Below, piece by piece: positions 36,969-45,695 of a DNA stretch of 64,000 bases (its first letter is position 1; every line of letters begins with the position of its first letter). The notes under the pieces were generated by a model, which was given only the letters and a program-made list of their open reading frames with translations, was not told the origin of the DNA and ran no database searches. This DNA comes from Vibrio sp. DW001 (lineage in GTDB: Bacteria; Pseudomonadota; Gammaproteobacteria; Enterobacterales; Vibrionaceae): NCBI RefSeq assembly GCF_029016285.1, contig NZ_CP091976.1, positions 1,116,001 to 1,180,000 of the forward strand. The letters run 5' to 3'. Made by a program: the position numbers and the translations under genes.

Positions 36969-37698
36969 TATTCAAATTAAAAACCTTAGTTATCAACGAG
37001 CGGAATTCGCACTCAATATTGATTCTCTAAATATTCGTTCGGGAGAAAAGGTGGCGTTGATGGGGGAAAATGGTTGTGGCAAAAGTACTTTGATTAACTT
37101 GATGGCCGGATTAAACGAGGCGAATACGGAATCCATCTTTTATCAAAATGAACGGCTGGAAAAAATTAGCCATTCTAAGCGAGCAGGTTTGTTTTCGGTG
37201 TTGCCACAGTTTTCCGATATATCCTTCCCCTTTAGTGTTTTCGAGGTGGTGTTGTTAGGTCGATTCGCGAAGCTGACCGGTGTGGATTTTAATCAGGTTG
37301 ATAGAGAAAACAGTTTGAACTTAATGAAGTTGTTGGACCTAGATCATTATGCTCAGCGCAGCTTTTCCGATTTGTCTGGTGGCGAAAAGCGTCGGGTAAT
37401 GATTGCAAGGGTTCTCAATCAAGAAGCTCCGATTATTTATTTGGACGAGCCGAACTCCAGTTTAGATATTCGGCATACTTTGCAGATTTTTGAGCACTTG
37501 ACGCAGCTTTCCCACACCGTGATTTCGTCAGTGCACGACGTGAATTTAGCCTATCGATATTTCGATCGATTTCTTTTTTTTAAAAACGGTAATCTGATTT
37601 TCGATGTCACTCGAGACGAAGTGACCAGCCCATTACTTGAGGAGGTATATGATGTTTCGGTTTCTATTGATACTCATAGCTTTAGTTTCTGTCCCTAG
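36961..37698 (+). CDS. FecE/BtuD-type ABC importer ATPase
   Basis: A 245-residue ATPase: Walker A GENGCGKST, Q-loop LPQFSD, signature LSGGEKRR, Walker B IIYLDEPNSSLD and H-loop SSVHDVN. It is closest in pattern to ATPases for siderophore, haem or B12 importers. It overlaps the permease gene by eight bases and the binding-protein gene by nearly 50, a tight coupling suggesting one complex. Confidence 0.9.
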   Translation: MADIQIKNLSYQRAEFALNIDSLNIRSGEKVALMGENGCGKSTLINLMAGLNEANTESIFYQNERLEKISHSKRAGLFSVLPQFSDISFPFSVFEVVLLGRFAKLTGVDFNQVDRENSLNLMKLLDLDHYAQRSFSDLSGGEKRRVMIARVLNQEAPIIYLDEPNSSLDIRHTLQIFEHLTQLSHTVISSVHDVNLAYRYFDRFLFFKNGNLIFDVTRDEVTSPLLEEVYDVSVSIDTHSFSFCP

Positions 37699-38425
37699 CT
37701 CTTACGGATACGACAAGATAGTACTGCTGGCTCCAGCCGCTGGCGATATCCTCATTAAACTTGATGCTCGGAATAAAGTTGTGGGTATTACTCGTAGTAA
37801 TGAAGATTTTCCTCAGGCGATGAAAATTGGTTCTCATATTAAGCCAAATATAGAGTTGATTAAGGGTTTAGCCCCCGACCTTATAGTGATTAGTTCTAAT
37901 CGGTTTTTCTCAGATCACCTTGCTGAAAAAGTGGGGGCAGATGTTATTAGATATGACCCATCAAACCTTGAAGGCATCCTTACCGGGATAGAACGATTTG
38001 GTGTTTTACTTGAAAGGGAATCACAAGCAGAACAACTCATTCAAAAATTGACACAGATAAGCGACCAATTACAACCAGTAACCGAAGTACCAAGTGTGGT
38101 TTACGAAATTACCGAAAGTCCTTACATCATTGCAGGTCGTGGCAACATTATAAATGACATTATTAGGGTAGCGGGCGGAAAGCTTGTCGCACCGGCTGAT
38201 CGTAAATTGTTGAAATTCAACATAGAAAGCGTGTTGATAGAAGACCCTGATTATTACCTTTATCAGGTTGGGCCTATGAACAAAAATCCAACGCCACCGT
38301 CAGATAGACCCAATTTTACCATGTTGAACAGTCGCGTGGTGCAGGTGAATCAACTGGAGTTTTCGAGAGCAAACACCAAAACATTTACGTTGGCGTTAGA
38401 ACTTAATCAGTTATTTCGCCAGTAG
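37652..38425 (+). CDS. Periplasmic substrate-binding protein of the BtuF/FecB class
   Basis: A 257-residue protein with a signal peptide (FRFLLILIALVSVPSSYG, residues 2-19). The mature part has the two-lobe helical-backbone fold: KIVLLAPAAGDILIKLDARNKVVGI, then IGSHIKPNIELIKGLAPDLIVISS, as in BtuF and ferric-siderophore binders. The ATG at 37652 is preferred because GGAGG lies six bases upstream; the ATG immediately before is too close. The ligand could be B12, cobinamide or a cobalt-tetrapyrrole; the fold does not tell. Confidence 0.87.
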   Translation: MFRFLLILIALVSVPSSYGYDKIVLLAPAAGDILIKLDARNKVVGITRSNEDFPQAMKIGSHIKPNIELIKGLAPDLIVISSNRFFSDHLAEKVGADVIRYDPSNLEGILTGIERFGVLLERESQAEQLIQKLTQISDQLQPVTEVPSVVYEITESPYIIAGRGNIINDIIRVAGGKLVAPADRKLLKFNIESVLIEDPDYYLYQVGPMNKNPTPPSDRPNFTMLNSRVVQVNQLEFSRANTKTFTLALELNQLFRQ

Positions 38426-38498
38426 CAGTGAACGGACAATCTGAGAATATGGCAAGTTTAAACAAACACTAATTACATAGAGAAAAGAGAGTAAAAGC

Positions 38499-40385
38499 GT
38501 GGGCAAGTTAAAACAATCTAAAAGCAGAAATGATTTACGTGGGGGGTATACAACGGGAGCTTGTGCTGCCGCTGCTGCACGAGCTGCTGTCAAGATGTTG
38601 CTTTGTCCGAAGCGGTTTGCGGACATTGAGATAATACTACCTAATAAAGAGGTGGTTAATTTTGCACTATCACGGTTAGAAGCGACAAATTACTCAGAAG
38701 AAAGATACGTAGAAGGGATAAATTCGGTAACTGCAGGGGTCATTAAGGATGCAGGAGATGACCCCGATTGTACTCATGGTATAGAAATTCAATGTACAGC
38801 TAAGTGGTCAACTCAGATTGGTGTTGAATTGAACGGTGGAAAAGGTGTTGCACAAGTAACACTTCCAGGACTGGAATTGGCAGTGGGTGAACCTGCCATT
38901 AACCCTGTTCCTAAAAATAACATATTGGCTATGGTTGCACTAGAAATGGCACAACATGATAAGGGGGCCAGTTGCAGTGGTGGTATTGAACTGACTATTT
39001 CCGTACCAAGAGGAGAAGAGGTTGCGAAAGATACCATTAGCGAACGACTGGGTCTCATTGGTGGCATTTCTATATTGGGCACTAGAGGTACAGTTAGGCC
39101 GTATTCAACGTCAGCGTTTGCTGCTTCGATTAGGCAGTCGATACAAATTGCTAGCGCTAATAACGCTAATCACGTGGTTCTTACAACAGGCAGTCGTTCT
39201 GAAAAATTCGCGATGCAACTGTTTCCTGATTTAGACAGCATCGCATTTATTCAAGCTGGTGATTTTATGGGCATCGGCTTGCGTGCCTCTAAACGTTACC
39301 ACATAAAAAAAGTATCCATGACCGTGATGATTGGCAAACTAGGAAAACTATTGTCCGGCAAAATGATGACCCATGTCTCTGGGCACAAAATTGACTTTGA
39401 ACACTTAAGCCAGCTCGCGATTCAGGAAAGGTTAAGTGACTCTTTATGCGACGCTATTCGTCATGCTAATACAGGGCGACATGTGCTTGATTTGGTGCGT
39501 GACAACAACGCTGAAAAATATTTGTCTCGTCTTTGCCAAGAAGCCGGTAAGCACGCCAAAAGTTACGTTTCCAACCAAAATATTTATAAAAGTAACATTT
39601 CAAAAAATCATTGTGATGATGCATTAGACATTGACGTTTTTCTCGTCGATTTCGATGGTCGTTTATTGGCTAAATACGATAGCAAGAATGAAATAATAAC
39701 TGACTCTGAGGGTCAAAAAGGTGAAATAACTATGGACAAAATGCAACAGATGACCCGTCAAGGGCAAGCTATCGAAAACGGCTCATTTGGCATTATTGAT
39801 AGCGAGATAAAGCAGTTTCATCGTGAACATCATTTTGACGACCTTGAATGGCCAGTGGTTAGGCGGGCCATTCATACTACGGGTGATTTCGAGTTTGCAA
39901 ACTTGTTCCGCTTTAGTGATGGTGCCGTCATTAGAGGCATTGAAGCTATTAAAAATGGTTGTCCAATTATCAGTGATGTAACAATGATAACCAGTGGCCT
40001 CAGCGCACAAAGATTATCGGTTTATAACAACGAAGCCTACTGCTTCATTAGCGATCCCGACGTGATAACCGCTGCCAAAGAATGGGGTGATACACGCGCT
40101 ATATGGGCGATGAGAAAAGCTCGAGATATGGGTATTCTCAACGGGGCTATTATTGGAGTGGGTAATGCCCCTACAGCGTTGTTTGAAATATTGAGAATGG
40201 TTGAAGCAGGAGAGATTAAACCAGCTCTAATCATTGGGATTCCTGTTGGATTTGTCAAAGCACTAGAGTCGAAAGATGCATTAATCGAACAAAACAAGGT
40301 TCCATATATTGCCAGTATTGGCCGAAAAGGTGGTAGCCCAATTGTTGTATCTACCATCCATGCTCTTTTGTATCAGGCGGGTTAG
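38499..40385 (+). CDS. CbiD-CbiC fusion: cobalt-precorrin-5B C1-methyltransferase and cobalt-precorrin-8 methylmutase
   Basis: A 628-residue two-enzyme protein. Residues ~10-365 are CbiD, with LRGGYTTGACAAAAARAA at the start and LGIIGGISILGTRGTVRPYS-like blocks, methylating C1 after ring contraction. A short linker follows. Residues ~410-628 are CbiC, with catalytic His459 in RRAIHTTGDFEF and later GAIIGVGNAPTALFEI and GIPVGFVKALESKDAL, which moves the C11 methyl to C12. The pair acts several steps apart (5B and 8), so fusion may serve complex formation rather than channelling. GTG is the start codon. The gene follows the transporter set by 73 bases. Confidence 0.9.
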   Translation: MGKLKQSKSRNDLRGGYTTGACAAAAARAAVKMLLCPKRFADIEIILPNKEVVNFALSRLEATNYSEERYVEGINSVTAGVIKDAGDDPDCTHGIEIQCTAKWSTQIGVELNGGKGVAQVTLPGLELAVGEPAINPVPKNNILAMVALEMAQHDKGASCSGGIELTISVPRGEEVAKDTISERLGLIGGISILGTRGTVRPYSTSAFAASIRQSIQIASANNANHVVLTTGSRSEKFAMQLFPDLDSIAFIQAGDFMGIGLRASKRYHIKKVSMTVMIGKLGKLLSGKMMTHVSGHKIDFEHLSQLAIQERLSDSLCDAIRHANTGRHVLDLVRDNNAEKYLSRLCQEAGKHAKSYVSNQNIYKSNISKNHCDDALDIDVFLVDFDGRLLAKYDSKNEIITDSEGQKGEITMDKMQQMTRQGQAIENGSFGIIDSEIKQFHREHHFDDLEWPVVRRAIHTTGDFEFANLFRFSDGAVIRGIEAIKNGCPIISDVTMITSGLSAQRLSVYNNEAYCFISDPDVITAAKEWGDTRAIWAMRKARDMGILNGAIIGVGNAPTALFEILRMVEAGEIKPALIIGIPVGFVKALESKDALIEQNKVPYIASIGRKGGSPIVVSTIHALLYQAG

Positions 40386-40390
40386 AAATT

Positions 40391-41632
40391 ATGGTCAGTA
40401 TTACAGTAGTCGGCGTTCCAGAAGATGGTTGCTTGAGCTTATCTAGTCGTGCAGTAAGTGCCGTATCTAGCGCAAGAATTGTTGCCGGACACCCAAGGCA
40501 CTTAACATGGTTTCCTCAATATATAGGTGAGTTCATCGACATGACTAAGGGCTTTTCTGCTTGGCTTAATTTAGTCATTGATGAGAGTGAAGAGGGTGGT
40601 GTTGTGGTACTGGCTTCAGGAGACCCACTTTTTTATGGTATTGGAAATCGTCTAGTTAAAAAACTTGGGGCGGATGAAGTTCGTTTTATCGCTTCCCTCA
40701 GTTCACCACAATTGGCTTTTTCTCGCTTGGGATTGTCGTGGAATGATGCAAGGTTTTATTCGTGTCACGGTCGCAGTTTAAACGGACTGACCTGTCAACT
40801 TCAGCAGGGAGATCTCTTTGCCTTGTTAACAGACGGTAGTCATACACCACAAGTGATTGCTCAGCATATGGCTGCATTCAATGAGAGCCATTGGGACCTC
40901 ACGGTTTGTGAAGATTTGGGGTCGAGTGAGGAAAACATACATTTCTCCAGTGTTGATGAACTTATCCATTGTGACCGACAGTTTTCATCGCTCAATATCT
41001 TGGTAGCACAGCGTGGTTCAATGTTGAGGTGGGGTGGACAAGGTCAATTCGCTAGCGATGAAAGCTTCTCAAAACGTATGCCTAAGAATGGTCTAATTAC
41101 CAAACAAGCGGTGAGAAATTTGGTGGTAACAAGTTTAAGAATTCGGCCTGATGACACGGTATGGGATATTGGTTCTGGTTCTGGGTCAGTGGCCATCGAA
41201 GCGGGTAAACTTGCATGGAAAGGTCAAGTTTTTGCTGTGGAATGTAATGACCTCTGTTTTTCCGCTATTAAAGACAATAAACAAGAGCATGCCACAGATA
41301 ATGTGACTCTAATTTGTGAAAAAGCACCGTCTAGTATGAATTCTTTACCAAATCCAGACGCTATTTTTATTGGAGGTACGAGAGGAGAAATAGACGCAAT
41401 CCTATCGTTAGCATGGCAGCGTCTAAACCCCAATGGTCGCTTAATTGCGAGTGCAGTTACTATAGATACCGTCTCTGAAGTGTATCAGTGGGCAAAAGAA
41501 AATCAACTCACCCTGTCAACTCAAATTATAAATATTTCACAAACTCAGCCTCTTGCGCACTATCAACGCTACCAAGCTGAAAATCCAATTCATCTATTTT
41601 CGATCACCAAAACTTTGCAGGAGAATTCATAA
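40391..41632 (+). CDS. CbiE-CbiT fusion: cobalt-precorrin-7 C5- and 6B C15-methyltransferase/decarboxylase
   Basis: A 413-residue protein equivalent to aerobic CobL. Residues ~1-205 are CbiE (tetrapyrrole methylase fold: VGVPEDGCLSLSSRA, VVVLASGDPLFYGIGNRL). Residues ~225-410 are CbiT, with a Rossmann SAM motif (VWDIGSGSGSVAIEAG) and IFIGGTRGEID. CbiT methylates C15 with loss of the C12 acetate carboxyl and CbiE methylates C5. The gene starts five bases after cbiDC and overlaps the cbiL start by one base. Confidence 0.92.
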   Translation: MVSITVVGVPEDGCLSLSSRAVSAVSSARIVAGHPRHLTWFPQYIGEFIDMTKGFSAWLNLVIDESEEGGVVVLASGDPLFYGIGNRLVKKLGADEVRFIASLSSPQLAFSRLGLSWNDARFYSCHGRSLNGLTCQLQQGDLFALLTDGSHTPQVIAQHMAAFNESHWDLTVCEDLGSSEENIHFSSVDELIHCDRQFSSLNILVAQRGSMLRWGGQGQFASDESFSKRMPKNGLITKQAVRNLVVTSLRIRPDDTVWDIGSGSGSVAIEAGKLAWKGQVFAVECNDLCFSAIKDNKQEHATDNVTLICEKAPSSMNSLPNPDAIFIGGTRGEIDAILSLAWQRLNPNGRLIASAVTIDTVSEVYQWAKENQLTLSTQIINISQTQPLAHYQRYQAENPIHLFSITKTLQENS

Positions 41633-42396
41633 TGAGTGCGAATCAATTAGGTCAGCTATATTCCATTGGTATCGGAACTGGCGACAGCGAGCTATTAACG
41701 CTAAAAGCTGTTCGCTTGATACAGGAAGTCGACGTATTAGCCATTCCAGAAAAAACTAAGGGTCAAGCTGATTCTTTTGCTTGGGAAATCGTAACTGGAG
41801 CTATCAAAGAAGAACAAATTAGTGCGGAACGTTGCTTTTTACACTTTCCAATGACTCGTGATGCTTCAAAAAATGTACCAGCATGGCGTTCTGCTGCCGA
41901 GACTATTCTTGACCGTTTAAAGCAAGGGAAGTCCGTGGCATTTGTCACTGAAGGTGATCCATCGGTATTCAGTACATGGGCTTACATCCAAGAAGAATTG
42001 GCTGAAATTGCCCCACAAGTTGTGCCAGTTATTGTACCGGGTGTGACGTCCATCACTGCGGTACCTGCCGCGACAAAAATTCCGTTGGCAGATGGGAAAG
42101 AACGTTTTTGTGTCGTGCCAGCGACATATGGCATTGATTGTTTAGAAAACTTAGTAAAAGAGTTCGACACTATCATGTTGATTAAAGCCGGTCGGATTAT
42201 TGCGCAACTGTCTGAAAAGTTGAAACAACTAGGGTTGGAAGATGCGGCTACGTACGTGTCTCACGCCAGTACTGACCGTGAAGAAATATATACTAAGTTA
42301 GAGGATGTTCCAGAGGAACATCGCTACTTCTCCATGGTACAAATCTCAATCCGATCTCGCAAAGGAGTGCTTCGCGGCACTTCTGATGCTGCGTAA
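41632..42396 (+). CDS. cbiL: CbiL, cobalt-factor II C20-methyltransferase
   Basis: A 254-residue tetrapyrrole methylase (class III Rossmann-like). YSIGIGTGDSELLTLKAVRL is the N-terminal signature for the C20 enzyme, FVTEGDPSVFSTWAYI the SAM/tetrapyrrole loop and IVPGVTSITAVPAAT the following motif. It methylates cobalt-factor II to cobalt-factor III, the first dedicated step after cobalt insertion. SD GGAG precedes it. Confidence 0.93.
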   Translation: MSANQLGQLYSIGIGTGDSELLTLKAVRLIQEVDVLAIPEKTKGQADSFAWEIVTGAIKEEQISAERCFLHFPMTRDASKNVPAWRSAAETILDRLKQGKSVAFVTEGDPSVFSTWAYIQEELAEIAPQVVPVIVPGVTSITAVPAATKIPLADGKERFCVVPATYGIDCLENLVKEFDTIMLIKAGRIIAQLSEKLKQLGLEDAATYVSHASTDREEIYTKLEDVPEEHRYFSMVQISIRSRKGVLRGTSDAA

Positions 42397-42404
42397 GTAG
42401 GGCA

Positions 42405-44096
42405 ATGATGAAGCTAGCTATTTACGCGATTACGGTTAACGGAGCGAAGCAAGGCAAACGTCTTAGTACATCGCTGCCTTTTGCTGACCTGTATGTTTCG
42501 GACGCTGCGAAACTTGAATTAACAGGCTCACAGCGGCTAACACTGCCTCTGTCTAAATTTGTGGCTGAAAAATTTGGCCACTATGATGGGCATATCTTTA
42601 TCTGCGCTACGGGCATTGTTACGCGAATGATCAGTCCATTAATCAAAGATAAAACAGAAGATCCAGCGGTAGTTTGCATGGACGAACAAGCAAATTTTGC
42701 GATTTCCATGTTGTCTGGCCACCGTGGAGGGGCAAATGATTTGACCGAGCGTGTTGCTCATATTGTAAAAGCGACACCGGTGATAACCACAGCGTCAGAT
42801 GTATCGGAGAGTGTTTCTGTTGATATGCTTGGAGCACCATTTGGTTGGCATTTAGATACTGTTTCCGAATCAGCGATTACGCCGATATCCGCTGCTGTAG
42901 TAAACGATGAGCCCGTCATTATTGTTCAAGAAACCGGAGAGAAAAACTGGTGGAAGTACGACAAACGTATGCCCCCTAATATCCTCTGTAGTCATCAATT
43001 AAACGGTATAGACAGCACGAAATACCGTGGGGCTATATTAATCAGTGACAGACTCAAAGGTAGCGACAATACCGAGCGAAATGAAGGTCAAGAGCGGCTT
43101 AAAAACGAGTGGCAAAACAAATTAGTGCTTTGGCGTCCTAAGTCCTTAATTTTAGGGTTTGGCTGCGACCGAAATACACCATTGTCGACTCTGAAGGCTG
43201 GAATACAGGCGTTCAGTGAGAGGTTCAGTTTGTCATTAGATTCAGTACATGCCATCGCGAGTATTGACTTAAAAGCGGATGAAGTTGGCTTGTTAGAATT
43301 GTCGGAACACAAACAGTGGCCCTTCGTTACTTTTGCAGCTGAGCAGCTCGATGACATTGTTGGTATAGAAAATCCATCTGATTACGTTAAAAAAGTAACG
43401 GGAAGTAATTCTGTTGCAGAAGCGGCTGCGTTAAAGTTAAGTAACACCAATCAATTAGTAGTAGCTAAGTGGGTATTTAAACAAGATGGTTTCAACATGA
43501 CTATTGCCTGTTGTCGACGTGAATTCAGTGAATCTTTAGTTCAGCAAAAGAGAAAGAACTGGCATGGGCAAATGAAACATGGTGGAGAGGGGCGCCATGG
43601 TGATGAAAACCTACAAACCATTAAAGTGAAAGTAAATACCTACGGTAATGAAGTAGCAGAAGGTTTTGAGTGTAAAACAAAACACGTGGATCTTGATCGA
43701 GCCATGCTTTTCCACCGTCATCATCTTCTTTTGTGTGAGGGTAAACGCTGTGCAAAAGCCGGCAGCAAAAATCTTGCTCATGACTTACGAGGCCTCATTA
43801 AAAAAATGGGCTTATCTAGCGGTGACCGCCGGATCAAAATTAGTCGAACCATGTGTGTTGGTGCCTGCAGGAATCGTTCTACTTTAGCTATTTATGAGCG
43901 TCCTCTTAAGGACACGAATTCAGAAACCCCTTTAGTCAATAATGCCCAATGGCTCAGAAACGTAGAGGATTTTTCGGAGAGTCAGTGGCATGAATTGTTT
44001 ACAGCTCTGGCTGATAATCGTCCTGTTACTCAAGTTGTGGAACAAAAATATCTTGCGGCTTTAGAAAGCCCTGCCAAGGAGACACATTGTGGCTAA
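42405..44096 (+). CDS. cbiG: CbiG fused to a thioredoxin-like [2Fe-2S] ferredoxin domain
   Basis: A 563-residue protein. Residues ~1-385 are CbiG, cobalt-precorrin-5A hydrolase, which opens the ring delta-lactone and releases acetaldehyde: FICATGIVTRMISPLIKDK and MLSGHRGGANDLTERVA in the N-terminal part, LILGFGCDRNTPLSTL and GSNSVAEAAAL in the C-terminal part. A charged linker (KHGGEGRHGDEN) follows. Residues ~440-515 match shethna-type/thioredoxin-like 2Fe-2S ferredoxins with Cys in LLCEGKRCAKAG and MCVGACRNR. CbiG chemistry needs no electrons, so the extra domain may serve a neighbouring step such as CbiH or the missing CbiJ. GTG of cbiH overlaps its end. Confidence 0.88.
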   Translation: MMKLAIYAITVNGAKQGKRLSTSLPFADLYVSDAAKLELTGSQRLTLPLSKFVAEKFGHYDGHIFICATGIVTRMISPLIKDKTEDPAVVCMDEQANFAISMLSGHRGGANDLTERVAHIVKATPVITTASDVSESVSVDMLGAPFGWHLDTVSESAITPISAAVVNDEPVIIVQETGEKNWWKYDKRMPPNILCSHQLNGIDSTKYRGAILISDRLKGSDNTERNEGQERLKNEWQNKLVLWRPKSLILGFGCDRNTPLSTLKAGIQAFSERFSLSLDSVHAIASIDLKADEVGLLELSEHKQWPFVTFAAEQLDDIVGIENPSDYVKKVTGSNSVAEAAALKLSNTNQLVVAKWVFKQDGFNMTIACCRREFSESLVQQKRKNWHGQMKHGGEGRHGDENLQTIKVKVNTYGNEVAEGFECKTKHVDLDRAMLFHRHHLLLCEGKRCAKAGSKNLAHDLRGLIKKMGLSSGDRRIKISRTMCVGACRNRSTLAIYERPLKDTNSETPLVNNAQWLRNVEDFSESQWHELFTALADNRPVTQVVEQKYLAALESPAKETHCG

Positions 44097-44910
44097 ATTA
44101 TCGTTGGTCGGGTTAGGTCCCGGCAGTTTAGATTTAATGTCCGTAAAAGCACAGCAAGTAGTAAAAAGTGCTGACGTTGTTGTTGGTTACGGACCTTACG
44201 TGAAGATGGTGTCTACATTAATTGACCAACAAGCATTGGTGAGAACAGGTATGACAAAAGAGTGGCAAAGAGCAGACTCAGCCATTCAACATGTACAGGA
44301 AGGTAAAAATGTGGCGTTGGTCTGTTCTGGTGACGCAGGAATGTATGCCATGGCCCCGCTTATTTTTGAGTTACTTTCTACTCAATCTATACAGATAGAA
44401 GTAGAAACGGTACCAGGAATTACGGCTGCAAATGCATGTGCTTCTTTGGTTGGGGCACCATTAGGGCATGATAGTTGTACTATTTCGCTCTCTGATTTAC
44501 TGACACCCTGGCAGGTAATTACCAAACGCATTGAAGCGGCTGCAATGGCAGACTTTGCTGTGACGTTTTATAACCCGCGCTCGAAAAAACGTCAAATTCA
44601 TATATTAGAAGCCCAGCAGATTTTATTGAAATATCGCGACCCTGAAACGCCTGTCGCGGTGGTCAATGCCGCTTATCGTGAAGAGCAGTCGGTTCAGCTA
44701 TCGACATTAGAGTTATTTACCAATTTGGAGTTTGGCATGAATGCGGCTGTTATCGTTGGCAACAACAGCAGTTATCGTTTCGATAATTGGATAGTGACCC
44801 CGCGTGGATACAAAAACAAATATACGTTGGACGATGGAGAGACACGAGAAGGTCAAATTCCAGGACGTTCACTGATTAAAAATTATAAAGTAAATGAGGT
44901 GGAGCAATGA
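44089..44910 (+). CDS. cbiH: CbiH, cobalt-factor III C17-methyltransferase (ring contraction)
   Basis: A 273-residue tetrapyrrole methylase: LSLVGLGPGSLDLMSVKAQQ, the VVGYGPYVKMV block specific for CbiH/CobJ, VCSGDAGMYAMAPLIFE and VPGITAANACASLVGAPLGHD. It methylates C17 and contracts the macrocycle. GTG start with AAGGAG about ten bases upstream, overlapping cbiG. Unlike some Bacillus CbiH proteins it has no C-terminal Fe-S extension; the Fe-S domain is instead on the preceding CbiG. Confidence 0.93.
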   Translation: MAKLSLVGLGPGSLDLMSVKAQQVVKSADVVVGYGPYVKMVSTLIDQQALVRTGMTKEWQRADSAIQHVQEGKNVALVCSGDAGMYAMAPLIFELLSTQSIQIEVETVPGITAANACASLVGAPLGHDSCTISLSDLLTPWQVITKRIEAAAMADFAVTFYNPRSKKRQIHILEAQQILLKYRDPETPVAVVNAAYREEQSVQLSTLELFTNLEFGMNAAVIVGNNSSYRFDNWIVTPRGYKNKYTLDDGETREGQIPGRSLIKNYKVNEVEQ

Positions 44911-45695
44911 CAGTCTTTTTTATTGGCGCAGGTCCAGGTGACCCAGACCTAATAACGGTTAAAGGCGCCAAGCTCGTTGAGCGTTGCCCTGTAATTCTGT
45001 ATGCCGGCAGCTTGGTACCAAAAGCGGTCATTATGCGCGCGGGTCCGGATGCACAGGTGCATAACTCAGCGGATATGGATCTAGATGAAATTACCAAAGT
45101 ATATACAGATGCTTTCGAAAAGGGACAGGATGTAGCTCGTGTTCAAACGGGTGATTTATCTATCTATTCATCATTGGCTGAACAGACTCGCCGCCTAAAT
45201 AAATTAGGCATAGATTGGAAAGTTATTCCTGGTGTTTCTTCGTTTCAAGCATCAGCAGCAGCACTTGGTCAAGAGTTAACGCTTCCTGAAGAGTGCCAAA
45301 CCATCATCTTAAGCCGTGCTTCTGGTCGAACTCCGGTACCAGATAAAGAAAACTTAAAATCGTTAGCGAAGCATGAAGCAACATTGTGTCTGTTTTTAAG
45401 TGCGACGTTAATAAGAAAAGTGGTACGTGAGTTGAGTGATGTCTATCCGCAGAACTGGCCAGTCGCTGTAGTAGAAAAAGCGTCTCATCCTGAGCAAAGA
45501 ATACTTCGCGGCACACTCGCCGATATTGCAGACAAAATGCATGAAGCCAATATTCGCTCTACCGCAATGATCATTGTGAGCAAGGTATTTGCGATTGATG
45601 ATTTTGTTGATTCCAAATTGTACGACCCGACGTTCTCTCATGCATGTCGAAAAGCAAAAGTCGTTGAGTTAGAAAAGGAGATAAATCATGAATAA
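44907..45695 (+). CDS. cbiF: CbiF, cobalt-precorrin-4 C11-methyltransferase
   Basis: A 262-residue methylase beginning VFFIGAGPGDPDLITVKGAK, with VILYAGSLVP (diagnostic for the C11 enzyme), VQTGDLSIYSSLAEQ and IPGVSSFQASAAALGQELTLP. It overlaps cbiH by four bases (ATGA) and cobA by eight. SD GGTGGAG precedes the ATG. Confidence 0.94.
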   Translation: MTVFFIGAGPGDPDLITVKGAKLVERCPVILYAGSLVPKAVIMRAGPDAQVHNSADMDLDEITKVYTDAFEKGQDVARVQTGDLSIYSSLAEQTRRLNKLGIDWKVIPGVSSFQASAAALGQELTLPEECQTIILSRASGRTPVPDKENLKSLAKHEATLCLFLSATLIRKVVRELSDVYPQNWPVAVVEKASHPEQRILRGTLADIADKMHEANIRSTAMIIVSKVFAIDDFVDSKLYDPTFSHACRKAKVVELEKEINHE

